Below, in pieces: positions 8,079 to 17,406 of a stretch of 64,000 nt of DNA. The notes under the pieces are model-generated. The model was not told the DNA's origin. It saw only the letters and a program-made list of their open reading frames with translations, and searched no databases. This stretch comes from Planctomycetaceae bacterium. Its GTDB lineage: Bacteria; Planctomycetota; Planctomycetia; Planctomycetales; Planctomycetaceae. The translations under genes and the position numbers were made by a program. Numbering within the stretch: position 1 is the first letter of the stretch; each line of letters opens with the position of its first letter. The stretch covers positions 1-64,000 of the forward strand of contig JAWKTX010000009.1 in NCBI GenBank assembly GCA_041398825.1, given 5' to 3'.

Positions 8079-8427
8079 GACGGCATACATCCTGCTTCAG
8101 ATTCACTGCGAAGGCGACGGCTTCCTCGTAGCAGCCTTGCTGTTAACCGGCAGATTAGGCCGATCTGTTTGAAGGGTGCAGTGTCGCCATTCATTCCTTC
8201 GACCAGTCAGTCAGGGTCGGTTCAATCGAACCGGTGTCGTCGGGAAGTTAGGTTCCCGGACGGGTCGTCCTGATCAGAACCAGCCTCCCCAATTACCCAA
8301 ATTGAACCCGGTGTCGGCAAAATGACTGCAGAGGATTGCAGTCCGACGGTTTGGCAGTTATCTAGTCGGATGGTGTCAGGAGTCGGTCCTGGCTTCCCTG
8401 TTCCGCACACGTCAAATCGAATTCGAA
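8079..8427. other. Divergent intergenic region between lipoprotein gene and trpG
   Basis: About 350 bases with no gene seen. It must hold the promoters of both flanking divergent genes. Two small palindromes are visible: GGTTCAATCGAACC near 8219 and ACTGCA...TGCAGT near 8322. No known riboswitch or attenuator peptide rich in Trp codons was recognised upstream of trpG. Confidence 0.4.
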
Positions 8428-9009
8428 ATGATTTTTCTTCTCGACAACTACGACTCCTTTACTTACAACCTGGTCCAGAGGATTGGGGAAATTGACCCGT
8501 CGGTCGAGGTCCGCGTGGAGCGTAATGACCAGACGTCTGTAGAACAGATCGAGGCCCTGAATCCCGAACGCATCATTATTTCTCCGGGACCGTGTTCACC
8601 CGCAGAAGCCGGCTTATCTCGTGACCTGATCGCGCACTTCGGCCCCAAATTGCCCGTTCTAGGTGTTTGTCTTGGGCACCAATGCCTTGCTGATGTGTAC
8701 GGCGCAAAAGTCGTTCGGGCAGATCGACTGATGCATGGCAAAACGTCGATGATTTCACACTCCGGGAAAGGCGTCTTCGCCAATCTTCCCAATCCATTTC
8801 TTGCGACTCGATACCACAGCCTGATCGTTCCGAAGGAGACGGTTCCCGACTGTCTGGAAATCACTGCGTGGGTTGATGACGAGGGCCACTCTTTTGAAGT
8901 GATGGGCTTACAACACAGAGAATATCCGGTCTTCGGTGTTCAATTCCACCCGGAGAGTTTTCTCACTGAGGATGGGTATTCGCTGCTGGGGAATTTCCTG
9001 AAGATCTAA
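8428..9009 (+). CDS. trpG: Anthranilate/aminodeoxychorismate synthase glutamine amidotransferase subunit
   Basis: A 193-residue class I glutamine amidotransferase of the TrpG/PabA type. It releases ammonia from glutamine for the chorismate-using partner subunit in tryptophan or folate synthesis. Seen are the N-terminal FLLDNYDSFTYNLVQ, the oxyanion segment IIISPGPCSPAEAG, the nucleophile elbow GVCLGHQ (catalytic Cys about residue 79) and the His-Glu pair in QFHPES near the end. Length is normal for the family. It stands alone: no trpE, pabB, trpD or trpC is adjacent, so sequence context does not tell trpG from pabA. Its last 47 bases overlap the end of the convergent HExxH gene. Confidence 0.95.
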   Translation: MIFLLDNYDSFTYNLVQRIGEIDPSVEVRVERNDQTSVEQIEALNPERIIISPGPCSPAEAGLSRDLIAHFGPKLPVLGVCLGHQCLADVYGAKVVRADRLMHGKTSMISHSGKGVFANLPNPFLATRYHSLIVPKETVPDCLEITAWVDDEGHSFEVMGLQHREYPVFGVQFHPESFLTEDGYSLLGNFLKI

Positions 9010-10711
9010 TGCGAACGTTCACGGAACCGGAATTATCCGCACGCATCGACTCTGGTTCGTTCAGCTGTAACCAGAGTTCAGCTCTGAAGGGCAACTGAAT
9101 ACTTCCCGAGCATCCGATAGCGAAGCGACGTGATGCCAGACTTCCGTCCGTCGACACGAGAATGGCCTGAAGCTCACCAACCGGCCTGCCGCGATAATAT
9201 TCAAGTGTGATGCCAGCCGCTTCAGAAACGAGAGGCAACTCCTCCATGCCGAGAGTGAATTGCCCCGATGCATCAATTCTGAATTGTTCTCCTTCTCCAA
9301 TTGTCAGTCCTGTAAACTGCCAACCACGATCCGCTCTAACCTTGACCGTTGCGAGCTCTCCTGCGTCTAAGCTCTGCGGATTTTGGTGTTGGACAGTTTG
9401 CACGATCGACCGTCGTGGAAATGACCGAGTCATATCAAAGCCTTCAATGAGGGAATCCAGCGTCAGCAACCATTCGATCGCCATCGTGTCAAGCAGAGGT
9501 CGAAACTCCATTTCAAACATGGCTTCAAATGCAGAGCCCTCACGAATCCGGCGAAGACGGGAAAACCTGTCCGCGTAATCCGGATGATGACTGAGCATCC
9601 AGCAAAGTGCCCAGGCATGTGCATACTGCCAATCATCCTGAAAGCGAGGCGTTTTGGGGTACAGCACCGTACGAAGTGGGACGAAACCAGCATCCACGAC
9701 TTTCTCGGCGCTCTCGTTGAGCTCCCGACGCTCGCATGAAACCTGATCACTGAGAAGCTGATCATGCTGAACAGGTTGAAAGCCCACACCGTGGATTACG
9801 GTGCCTTCGAACGACCGCCGGATTTCAGAAATTCTTCCCCAACCTTCGAAATCAACAATGGAATCGGGGAGTACACCAAATTGGGCGATCGGTCCCGAAG
9901 GTGTTGCCGTTACAGAATGTGTTGCCCAATACTCGGCGATTCCTTCTGTAAACCAAAGCGGTGGAATGTTCCGATTGCCGTGTTCGCACATCATGTAGCA
10001 ATGGATAAATTCGTGCAGGAGCAGGTGTCTGCGATAGTATTCTGACTCGGGATCAAACATCCAGAATTGATAACCAAGATGGCGGCCATGCTGAATCGTA
10101 AAGTTTGGGTCTGGCATGACTCCCGCTTCTTCGAATCTCTCCCTTGCCTGAATCAAGAAACCTGTCGTTTGAAAGACACTCCCGTTTCTGGAACGGTTTA
10201 AAGGACCGACTTCCTTCTCAAGGTGGTCAAACAGCTGGCCAGCAAACTGATGGAGTTGTGAGTTCGAAGCAATATTCGTGTCTGTGCAAAGGATTAAATG
10301 CGGTGAGTCTGTGACTGTGATGCCTGAATTCAGCATTGAGCTGCGATTCAGCGCTGGGCGGTCATCGTCCAGACGAAGTTCCTGCGGCGTCGCTATGGTT
10401 TCTGACGGAACGACGAAACGCTTCCCTGGTTTCCCCGAATTCTGTTCGGCAGAAATTGAATCCGTCGGCAGGATGGTTTCGAGCGAAGCGGAAGGTGCCG
10501 TCACTTCAGCGTCACCGGCAGACGCACCAGGGCTGCGCGGCGATGAATGTGTCGTTGTGGGTTCGCTGGTCGAGGTACCACGATTACAACCGCAGATGAC
10601 CAGCGCAAGCACCACTTTGAGAAAAAGCTCCTGTCGGAATCGGATGATCCCGGCAAGAGCTTTCTTCTTTGCAGCATACTCAGGAAATTGTGGGACAGGC
10701 CTGCAAGCCAT
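8963..10711 (-). CDS. Putative secreted zinc metallopeptidase lipoprotein (HExxH)
   Basis: About 582 residues. A hydrophobic segment FLKVVLALVICGC ends in a lipobox-like ICGC, suggesting an outer or inner membrane lipoprotein, though the 33-residue stretch before it is long. The middle holds LLLHEFIHCYMMCEHGNRN followed by PPLWFTEGIAEYWATH: the HExxH zinc motif with the downstream Glu in WFTEGIAEY, as in gluzincin peptidase-MA-like proteins. The C-terminal about 200 residues look like beta-sandwich sequence (LATVKVRADRGWQFTGLTIGE). It follows the MFS gene by about 20 bases and probably shares its transcript. Its 3' end overlaps trpG by 47 bases on the other strand. Substrate unknown. Confidence 0.72.
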   Translation of the reverse strand: MACRPVPQFPEYAAKKKALAGIIRFRQELFLKVVLALVICGCNRGTSTSEPTTTHSSPRSPGASAGDAEVTAPSASLETILPTDSISAEQNSGKPGKRFVVPSETIATPQELRLDDDRPALNRSSMLNSGITVTDSPHLILCTDTNIASNSQLHQFAGQLFDHLEKEVGPLNRSRNGSVFQTTGFLIQARERFEEAGVMPDPNFTIQHGRHLGYQFWMFDPESEYYRRHLLLHEFIHCYMMCEHGNRNIPPLWFTEGIAEYWATHSVTATPSGPIAQFGVLPDSIVDFEGWGRISEIRRSFEGTVIHGVGFQPVQHDQLLSDQVSCERRELNESAEKVVDAGFVPLRTVLYPKTPRFQDDWQYAHAWALCWMLSHHPDYADRFSRLRRIREGSAFEAMFEMEFRPLLDTMAIEWLLTLDSLIEGFDMTRSFPRRSIVQTVQHQNPQSLDAGELATVKVRADRGWQFTGLTIGEGEQFRIDASGQFTLGMEELPLVSEAAGITLEYYRGRPVGELQAILVSTDGSLASRRFAIGCSGSIQLPFRAELWLQLNEPESMRADNSGSVNVRIRSSGNSPAANTHPQ

Positions 10712-10738
10712 TGTCAATCGCTTACCCCGTAACGAGCC

Positions 10739-12235
10739 TTACTCTGGAAGTGGTTTGTCCTTGGTTTCAGGGGCAAAAATCAGGGTCACGATCCCGACCA
10801 TGAACACCAGGGACATTGACATACCGGCATAACGCCAGTTCCAGGGAGCTTCATAGCCAGGCCCCGTAAACACTCGACTTGTCAACAAACCAAAGATTGT
10901 CGGACCAAATGCGGCTACGTATCGACCAACGTTATAGCAAAACGATGTGCCGGTGCTCCGCAGGTATGTCGGGAAAATCTCCGGGAAGTAAATCGCATAG
11001 AGGGAAAACAAAGACAGCTGAAAGAAGCCCATGACTGAGATCATCCAGAAGTCCTGCGGTGAGTCCAGCTTCCAGAATACCAGTGCAGTCGAAAGCATGG
11101 CAGCAATGTAAGCTATCAGGAACGCTGGTTTCCGCCCTAGCTGCTGCGCAATCCAGCCGAACGTGTACATCCCGAGAGCCGCTCCAATTTGTTGAGAAAG
11201 CAGAGTCAGGCTTTGCCAAAAAGTCAGTTCACTACTGATCTTGTCCTGCATTTCCTTGGCGATAATCGCTTCCGACTCGGTGAGTTCTCGTCGTTCAGAC
11301 TTGGGAGTCAGATCTGTTTCCCACGTACGCAGCAGAGTCAACACTTCTAGTCGATCACCGTCGGCCGAGGCAAGTTCTGTTTCGTATTTTTCAATGGCGA
11401 CTCTTTGCCGGAAAACCATGCGTGTCAGGTCACCGCTGAAGAACCCAATACCCCAGAGTCCAATCACACCTGGAATCGCCAGGAAAAGTCCGACAAGTGC
11501 TGACCTGCGCCAGCGTGGATCCGAGAACAGAGCTTTGTAGGATCCCGTACGCTTGTCGCGATTGGGATCGTTTCGCATCTGCTGCCATCGCTCTGGCTCT
11601 TTCAGTTTCCGACGGATCACCAGCGCAAGAAGCGCGGGGACGGCACCGATCACAAACATCACCCGCCACGCGCTCAGTCCTTCTGCTTCATAAGGAGCGA
11701 GCGCTGCACCGATAAATGCGGCGGAAATATTACCAACCGCGGAAAGAGCCTGCAGAAGACTCAAGGCGCGAGGTCGAGCGCGATCCGGCATGACTTCAGC
11801 GACGAGGGCGACACCGACGGCAAACTCCCCTCCAACGCCAAGCCCGGTCAGGAATCGATAGAATGCAAAGTCATAGAAAGAAGTTGAAAGTGCACTCAGG
11901 CCGGTGCATGCGGAATAGATCAGGATGGTGATCACCATCGTCTTGGCGCGACCAATTTTGTCTCCCAGTGAACCGAAGATCAGCCCTCCCGTCGCCCAGC
12001 CGATGATAAAGATGCTGGTGGCATAGCCGCCCCATTCTGCAATGAGCGGGTCGCCAGCCGGCACTTGCAACAGATCCCGCATGGCCGTTGGGCGAGCCAG
12101 CGTAAACAGCTGCTGGTCCAGACAATCAAAAAGCCAACCCAAAGCAGAAACGGTAAGAACGAACCAGTGATACCGGTTTAACTCTTTGTACCACTTGTAG
12201 TTTGGGTCCTTGACAAGGTTCGAATCGGGAGGCAT
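10739..12235 (-). CDS. MFS transporter with an extra loop between helices 7 and 8
   Basis: About 498 residues, twelve predicted helices, major facilitator superfamily. The signature between helices 2 and 3 is seen as FGSLGDKIGRAK, and the RFLTGLGVGGEFAVGVALVAE segment is typical of the sugar/organic-acid branch. Residues about 271-341 form a charged, helical insertion (VAIEKYETELASADGD, TPKSERRELTESEAIIAKEM) between TM7 and TM8, where most MFS proteins have a short periplasmic loop. The ATG at 12235 is preferred; a TTG four codons earlier has GGAG upstream. The substrate cannot be told from sequence. The HExxH lipoprotein gene follows immediately. Confidence 0.88.
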   Translation of the reverse strand: MPPDSNLVKDPNYKWYKELNRYHWFVLTVSALGWLFDCLDQQLFTLARPTAMRDLLQVPAGDPLIAEWGGYATSIFIIGWATGGLIFGSLGDKIGRAKTMVITILIYSACTGLSALSTSFYDFAFYRFLTGLGVGGEFAVGVALVAEVMPDRARPRALSLLQALSAVGNISAAFIGAALAPYEAEGLSAWRVMFVIGAVPALLALVIRRKLKEPERWQQMRNDPNRDKRTGSYKALFSDPRWRRSALVGLFLAIPGVIGLWGIGFFSGDLTRMVFRQRVAIEKYETELASADGDRLEVLTLLRTWETDLTPKSERRELTESEAIIAKEMQDKISSELTFWQSLTLLSQQIGAALGMYTFGWIAQQLGRKPAFLIAYIAAMLSTALVFWKLDSPQDFWMISVMGFFQLSLFSLYAIYFPEIFPTYLRSTGTSFCYNVGRYVAAFGPTIFGLLTSRVFTGPGYEAPWNWRYAGMSMSLVFMVGIVTLIFAPETKDKPLPE

Positions 12236-12247
12236 TTCGGCGTGCAA

Positions 12248-12663
12248 CGGACAGGTCTCCGTAAGTCAAATCGTGGTTCAGGTCTGAACTGCTACAGACG
12301 GCAAGGGTTTGAACAGTGCCCACCAACTTTCGTTCCAGAGAACGGAAAGGAGGCGTCCTGGTCCCCGAAGTCAATCGGGCAACATCATTTCGTGGGCTGA
12401 AGAATCTTCAAATAACGGTCCGGTTGCAAGTGTTCCGAAGCATCCGTCTGATGAATGGGGGGCGCTGATCAGGCCAGTGGAATTGAGATTCAGCGATGTT
12501 CTGGGGAGTGCGGTAATCCGGCCTGCTGGGCAAAGGCTGGAAATCCATGGCAGTTCAGGGAGCCTGGAGGAATGACTGCGTGTCGGATTCCGTCGTTCAG
12601 AGTTCTGAACAGTGGCAGCTGTCGTATGAGGGCCGAACGGATCGAATTCTGCGTCCGGGGGGG
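12248..12663. other. Intergenic region, no gene recognised
   Basis: About 415 bases between two minus-strand genes. Short frames exist on both strands but show no family-like sequence. No rRNA, tRNA, SRP RNA, tmRNA or RNase P motif was seen. Confidence 0.35.
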
Positions 12664-13419
12664 TCAGTGTGTTGCAGGGTGGAACTGGTCGTTTTCCACA
12701 TGACTGTACGCGTCCAGCAGATTCAAATGCTGGCGGGAGATTCCGTGGTTCCCGGATTCTGAACCATCGAAGTGCAAGTCAATCAGATTTCCGAAGAGTC
12801 GCGGAATCAGGCGTCCCTGTTGGTCCGGCAGTAGCGCCCCGGCGACATAACGTCCCTCCACAAAGCGACACCATTCAATTCTGCCGTAGAGCGATACGCA
12901 GCGACTCTTACCCGCGGAGGAATGCAGTCGAAATTTTGTCCCCATTTCCAAAGGAGAATTCAATGCAAGACGGATACCGGAAAGAGAATAGTCGATCAAA
13001 TGGACGGCTTCCAGATCGCCTGTCTGCTCTGTGTGGACCCAGGCTTTCCAGTCGCAGTCGTATCGAATCTGTGAACGAAGATCGTCCCAGTGATGATCCA
13101 CAAGACGCTCAGGCAGGACTCGATCCAGAAATGCGCCAATCTTCCAGCCACAATGAGTGGCTCGAGAGAAATGTACGATCGCTTCTGTGTAGACGACCAT
13201 GGAAACCAGGTCGCCGAATACAGCGACCCTTAATCGAGTGCCGAATCTGAGCGGACGGTCCGTCAGAACCAGAATGTCCTCCCTTGCAATATCCAGCATT
13301 TCTGTCGCAAGAGGCATCCCATCAGGCAGGGAAATTGCAACCTTCATTTTGCGCAGCCGATCGTACAGGCTCACGTCCTTATGACAATCGAGGTTTGGTG
13401 GTCGATTGGGTGTCGCCAT
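12664..13419 (-). CDS. PilZ-like domain protein
   Basis: A 251-residue soluble protein, apparently of two related beta-barrel halves. The second half (about residues 125-215) has the PilZ core: RYDCDWKAWVHTE, then HLIDYSLSGIRLALNSPL, where DYSLSG fits the [D/N]xSxxG c-di-GMP motif, and a strand MGTKFRLHSS. The N-terminal half (VAISLPDGMPLATEML...LRFGTRLRVAVFGDLVS) may be a YcgR-N-like or degenerate PilZ domain. The usual RxxxR motif before the first strand is not seen: the equivalent position reads RYDCD. The protein could bind c-di-GMP weakly or serve another role. Neighbouring genes give no hint of function. Confidence 0.62.
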   Translation of the reverse strand: MATPNRPPNLDCHKDVSLYDRLRKMKVAISLPDGMPLATEMLDIAREDILVLTDRPLRFGTRLRVAVFGDLVSMVVYTEAIVHFSRATHCGWKIGAFLDRVLPERLVDHHWDDLRSQIRYDCDWKAWVHTEQTGDLEAVHLIDYSLSGIRLALNSPLEMGTKFRLHSSAGKSRCVSLYGRIEWCRFVEGRYVAGALLPDQQGRLIPRLFGNLIDLHFDGSESGNHGISRQHLNLLDAYSHVENDQFHPATH

Positions 13420-13873
13420 CAGTTCAGTGTCGTACGCGGGAGGAGAAGCGGTCCCATTTGATGCCGGTGAGGGTTATCGTGAAATTCGGTGCCCGCTGAA
13501 CGGACCGCACAGACAATCCGCCGCGACGTCAGAAGCCGCTATGAATTCTGACGATAACAACGGTAGAACGGCAGTGATCTGTTAGATGTCCGGCGAAACG
13601 GCGTCTCCAGAAATGGTGATCGGCGATGTTCGCCGTTCCGGCGAGAGTCTCTGCGACCGTGTGCTGCTGTAGTTTACGGCTGGGCAGATCAGGAGGGCTG
13701 GGTTGACTATTCCGGTCACACCGGAGGCACGACACCCATCATTGATGATTTGTGTGTTTTACCGATCGTATCGATGCGCACTTCAAACCTGGGCCTCGGT
13801 GTTGGCGATACCCAAGAGGACGAAGGATCGTCATAAACACACTTTCCGTTTGTATAGCGTGGCAGAGCATATC
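13420..13873. other. Divergent intergenic region
   Basis: About 450 bases between the PilZ-like gene and the secreted repeat protein, which diverge. A frame reaching back to 13703 continues the downstream gene but lacks a signal and is better read as leader. No RNA gene or terminator was recognised. Confidence 0.35.
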
Positions 13874-16444
13874 ATGAAGTTCGAATCAATCACTGGATCC
13901 GCTCGCTCGAACCGTCGTCGCAGCAATGCTCCAATTCCGCAGACGGCAGAGACTTTTGAGCAGCGAGCATTACTGACGGCTCCAACCATACTTTCGCCTA
14001 ACGGCACAATCGGGAATACACAGCCAACGATTGTCTGGGAAGCCGTTGATAACGCAGCCAGCTACGAGATCTACATCAGCAATGCCGAGACGCAGACTCT
14101 GATTGCCCGCGAGTTCAATATTCAAACGACCAGTTACGTGCCGACGTTTGCCCTGCCGCAAGGTCGAATTCGAACATGGGTTCGAGCTCACTTTGCAGAC
14201 ACCAGCGTCTCGGAATGGTCTTCGAATCATGACTTCGTGGTCTCCACACAGCCACAACTCACAGGTCCCGGCAGTCCTTCAGCAAACGCAACGCAGCGTA
14301 AGATTGACGATACGACGCCGACGATCACCTGGACCGGCGTTTCTGGTGCCGCCTCAATCGAGCTTTACCTGAGTAATCGCACTACGCTGGAGTCTCAGGT
14401 AATTACCGTACCTGGACAGACACAACAGTCGCAGATTCGGATGACGGTTTCACCAGGAGCTGGAACTTTCCGATTGCAGCTGACTGCCGCTGAAGGGGCC
14501 ACAGGAACCCCGGTATCACGACTCACTGCGAATGTTCCATTCAATGCGACGGCAGAACAACTGGAAACTGCCCTGCGTGCGGTGAGTGGCTACGAGTCGG
14601 CTCAGGTCTTTAAAGCAACGATTTCCGGTGTTCCAACCTACACCCTGCGTTTCTACGGTAGTGCGAATCCAGTGACTGTTGCCGTGGAAAAAAGCGAAGC
14701 GACAGGTAGCTACGCGGTCAATGACCCTCAGTATGTCGATACGCTTCGCTACGAAGTGCCAGCCTCGATGGCGTTGAATATGGGGCGTTACCAGGTCTTC
14801 CTTCGCGTGATGGACAATGGCGGAAGAAGAACCAACTGGACGCCAGCGTATGGATTTGATGTCACGCCGCAGCCGAACATCGTTTCGCCGAAGCCTGATG
14901 CCGGAGATTCCTTCCCGATTCTGACGTTCGATAACACGCCTCTGCTTCAGTGGAAGGCAGCTCCCGGAGCGACAAATTACGAAATCTGGGTCAGTGTGAA
15001 AGGACGAGAAGCCGCCTCACAAACTCTCTACCACGAGATTCTTGGGGATGTAACTTCGTTCCAGATTCCAGATACGCTCAATGCAAATGATTATGTCTTC
15101 TGGGTTCGCCCCCACCTTATCGTAACCGAAGGGGCCGGAGCCAGCGTTGTGGGTGTCTGGAGCGCCAGAACTGAATTTGCGACGGCCAATACAACGGTTT
15201 CTCCACAGACCACGACCGTAACCGTATCAGGCAATCCCCTGTCCGGTTATTACCGCCTCAACGTGACTCCAGTCGTCCCTGGAGCTCGCACGCTGAGCAC
15301 TTCAAATCTGGCCTTCAACGCCACAGGTGCTCAGATCCAGGCTGCATTGCGGCGCCTGACCGGATTTGGCGCAGTAACCGTGTCGTCAGTCAATGACGGG
15401 CCAAATCTGCCTGAAACGATCAACAACTACACCCACACCATCCGCTTCACAGGAGTCAGTACTCCAGTCGCTGTGACTGTTACCAACGGTACGGACACGG
15501 GAGCATTTGCTGTGCGGCAAACAGAAGCCGCCACCACAGTTATCAAGGCCCGTCCACGAATTACAGGCCCGCTCGGGGACGACACAACACAAGCTGGTGA
15601 AACGGTTGTCTACGAAGCTCGCCCCACGGTGACCTGGGCGCGAATTGATCAGGCGGCGCGATACGAAGTATGGATTGGTACATCAGCGAGCTCTACACCG
15701 TACATCCAGACGGCAGTCTCCGAGAATTGGTATACGTTCGAGCAAAACCTCGTCCCCGGCCGGTACACAGCCTGGGTCAGGGCGGTCAGTGCAACCGGCG
15801 CAATGAGTCTGTGGAGTGAATCGTTCAGCTTCACCGCATCGGGCGGTATCACTCAAATCACCTCCCCCGCTGAAGGCGAGTCGGTCACAGGAAATCCCAC
15901 AATCAACTGGATTTCAATTCCCGGCGCACAGTCGTATGACGTGTGGATTTCGGCAATCGGCGTGAATTTCCGCTACATTCAGGATTACGGCATCACCACC
16001 AACAGCTACCAGCCGACTTTCGTCTTGCCTTCCGGCAACTACCGGGTTTGGGTTCAGGCGATTGACTCCAGCGGCAACGGTCTGGGATGGAGCAACGCAG
16101 TCAATTTTGCGGTAGCTTCTGTGGAGTCGCCCATCGAATCGACCGAGCTGCTGCTGACTGCTGTGGCCACGCACCTGAAAACCGGTGAACTGTTGCCAAC
16201 CACCCGCCCCTCGTCCGTCGAAGTCGAAGAGCAGCCGATCCACCGCACCGTAGCTGCGGCTGACGGACATTTAGTGTCCAGCGACCACGTCACTGCTCCT
16301 TCAGAGAACGCCGAGAGCCAAACGGGCCATCGCGTGGTTCAGGAAGGTTCAGATGGCGATCCTCTGGTAGTGTCGCTGTCGGACGAAAAAGATCTGGCAG
16401 TGCTTGCCGAGAATTGCGAAAAGACTGAATGGTGGCAGGCATAG
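13874..16444 (+). CDS. Large secreted protein with FN3/Ig-like repeats and planctomycete N-terminal motif
   Basis: About 856 residues. The start has no normal signal peptide but shows the basic stretch SARSNRRRSNAPIPQ followed by FEQRALLTAP, the LE[E/Q]R.LLS-type motif found at the N-termini of many exported planctomycete proteins. Five related repeats follow, each about 80 residues, recognisable by PT[I/V]xW...YE[I/V]W[I/V]S and a closing WVRA element: about 46-127, 146-185, 353-439, 576-656 and 669-747. Two different, mutually similar segments are inserted (about 193-282 and 446-549; FRLQLTAA / YYRLNVTP with LxxALRxLTGF). The tail is acidic and Ser/Glu rich. The ATG at 13874 is chosen because the repeats begin soon after it. 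Likely a cell-surface protein; no enzymatic motif. Confidence 0.78.
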   Translation: MKFESITGSARSNRRRSNAPIPQTAETFEQRALLTAPTILSPNGTIGNTQPTIVWEAVDNAASYEIYISNAETQTLIAREFNIQTTSYVPTFALPQGRIRTWVRAHFADTSVSEWSSNHDFVVSTQPQLTGPGSPSANATQRKIDDTTPTITWTGVSGAASIELYLSNRTTLESQVITVPGQTQQSQIRMTVSPGAGTFRLQLTAAEGATGTPVSRLTANVPFNATAEQLETALRAVSGYESAQVFKATISGVPTYTLRFYGSANPVTVAVEKSEATGSYAVNDPQYVDTLRYEVPASMALNMGRYQVFLRVMDNGGRRTNWTPAYGFDVTPQPNIVSPKPDAGDSFPILTFDNTPLLQWKAAPGATNYEIWVSVKGREAASQTLYHEILGDVTSFQIPDTLNANDYVFWVRPHLIVTEGAGASVVGVWSARTEFATANTTVSPQTTTVTVSGNPLSGYYRLNVTPVVPGARTLSTSNLAFNATGAQIQAALRRLTGFGAVTVSSVNDGPNLPETINNYTHTIRFTGVSTPVAVTVTNGTDTGAFAVRQTEAATTVIKARPRITGPLGDDTTQAGETVVYEARPTVTWARIDQAARYEVWIGTSASSTPYIQTAVSENWYTFEQNLVPGRYTAWVRAVSATGAMSLWSESFSFTASGGITQITSPAEGESVTGNPTINWISIPGAQSYDVWISAIGVNFRYIQDYGITTNSYQPTFVLPSGNYRVWVQAIDSSGNGLGWSNAVNFAVASVESPIESTELLLTAVATHLKTGELLPTTRPSSVEVEEQPIHRTVAAADGHLVSSDHVTAPSENAESQTGHRVVQEGSDGDPLVVSLSDEKDLAVLAENCEKTEWWQA

Positions 16445-16662
16445 TTTGGGATTCGCAATTGTCCGTCACCCCACACGGCTGGTCTACATGCCTGCCCACG
16501 TCAGGGATTTTCGTTCGCAACAAACGGAAACGGGCGGTTGCTCCAGCCTGTGTTGGCGACTAGTATGCTGCGTTAGCCGCCATCATTCGGAGGTGCCATG
16601 CAGTCTGTACCTGAAGCCTCATTCCGAATGAAATCAAACGTTCCTCAAGGTTCGTCAGTTCA

Positions 16663-17193
16663 ATGCGTCACGTACTTTCTGCCCTGGTAATGAATCAGCC
16701 CGGCGTTCTCGCTCACATCTCCGGAATGCTGGCTTCGCGCGCGTACAACATTGATAGTCTCGCTGTCGGCGCGACGGAGAACCCTGAGTTCTCCCGAATC
16801 ACGTTTGTCGTCAATGGCGACGAGAAGATGCTTGATCAGGTGCGCAAACAGTTGGAGAAGGTCATCACTGTCGTCACTGTGCAGGATTTCTCCAGCAGCG
16901 ATTTTGTTGAACGAGACTTGATGTTGATCAAGGTCAGCACATCAAATGGCCGCCGCAGTGAGATTCGCGAACTGGTGGACATTTTCCGCGGTCGCATCGT
17001 TGATGTTGGCGCTGCCCATGTGATGATTGAGATTTCCGGCCGCGAGAATAAGATCGAAGCGTTCGTCGATCGTATGCGGGAATTCGGAATTCTTGAGATG
17101 GTGCGTACCGGCCGTGTAGCGATGCTTCGCGATCGTACGATTACCGACGAACTCCCTGCAAGCGTGATGGAACAGGCCTCGGAGTCTGTTTGA
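16663..17193 (+). CDS. ilvN: Acetolactate synthase small (regulatory) subunit
   Basis: A 176-residue subunit that activates acetolactate synthase and confers feedback inhibition by valine in branched-chain amino-acid synthesis. The N-terminal ACT domain is clear: LSALVMNQPGVLAHISGMLASRAYNIDSL. It is followed by the family segments SRITFVVNGDE, LEKVITVVTV and the C-terminal domain with RSEIRELVDIFRGRIVDVG and MREFGILEMVRTGRVAMLR. Length is normal (ilvH/ilvN type). The catalytic subunit ilvB and ilvC are not in the window, although they are often adjacent in other bacteria. No leader peptide rich in Ile, Leu or Val codons was found upstream. Confidence 0.96.
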   Translation: MRHVLSALVMNQPGVLAHISGMLASRAYNIDSLAVGATENPEFSRITFVVNGDEKMLDQVRKQLEKVITVVTVQDFSSSDFVERDLMLIKVSTSNGRRSEIRELVDIFRGRIVDVGAAHVMIEISGRENKIEAFVDRMREFGILEMVRTGRVAMLRDRTITDELPASVMEQASESV

Positions 17194-17282
17194 TTAGCCT
17201 ATTGTTGAGTGAGCTCTCGCTGAGTCGTTTAAGGCGGCTCGGCTGATTCCGCACGTCTTGAAAGTCTGGGGCCGGAGGGCCC

Positions 17283-17309
17283 GGCATTCCCGAACATTGC
17301 GGGAATGCC
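17283..17309. repeat. Perfect 10-bp hairpin between convergent ilvN and queF
   Basis: GGCATTCCCG and CGGGAATGCC are exact inverted repeats around a 7-base loop. Position between two converging genes suggests a bidirectional transcript end, but there is no U-tract on either side. Confidence 0.5.
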
Positions 17310-17406
17310 AACGCATACCGGGAGGGATCGGTGGTGCCGGTGGATCGTCGTCCCGGTGGTCGCAGCGAAAGTCTGAGAATCCACACGGCGAATCAGCGAT
17401 TGCCCT

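Noticed and set aside
13703..13873. 57-residue upstream extension of the secreted repeat protein from a TTG
   Set aside because: No signal peptide or ribosome binding site; the conserved FEQRALLT motif falls in the right place only from ATG 13874.
16404..16631. Frame overlapping the end of the repeat protein and the ilvN leader
   Set aside because: No domain, no Shine-Dalgarno; most of it overlaps the neighbouring gene.
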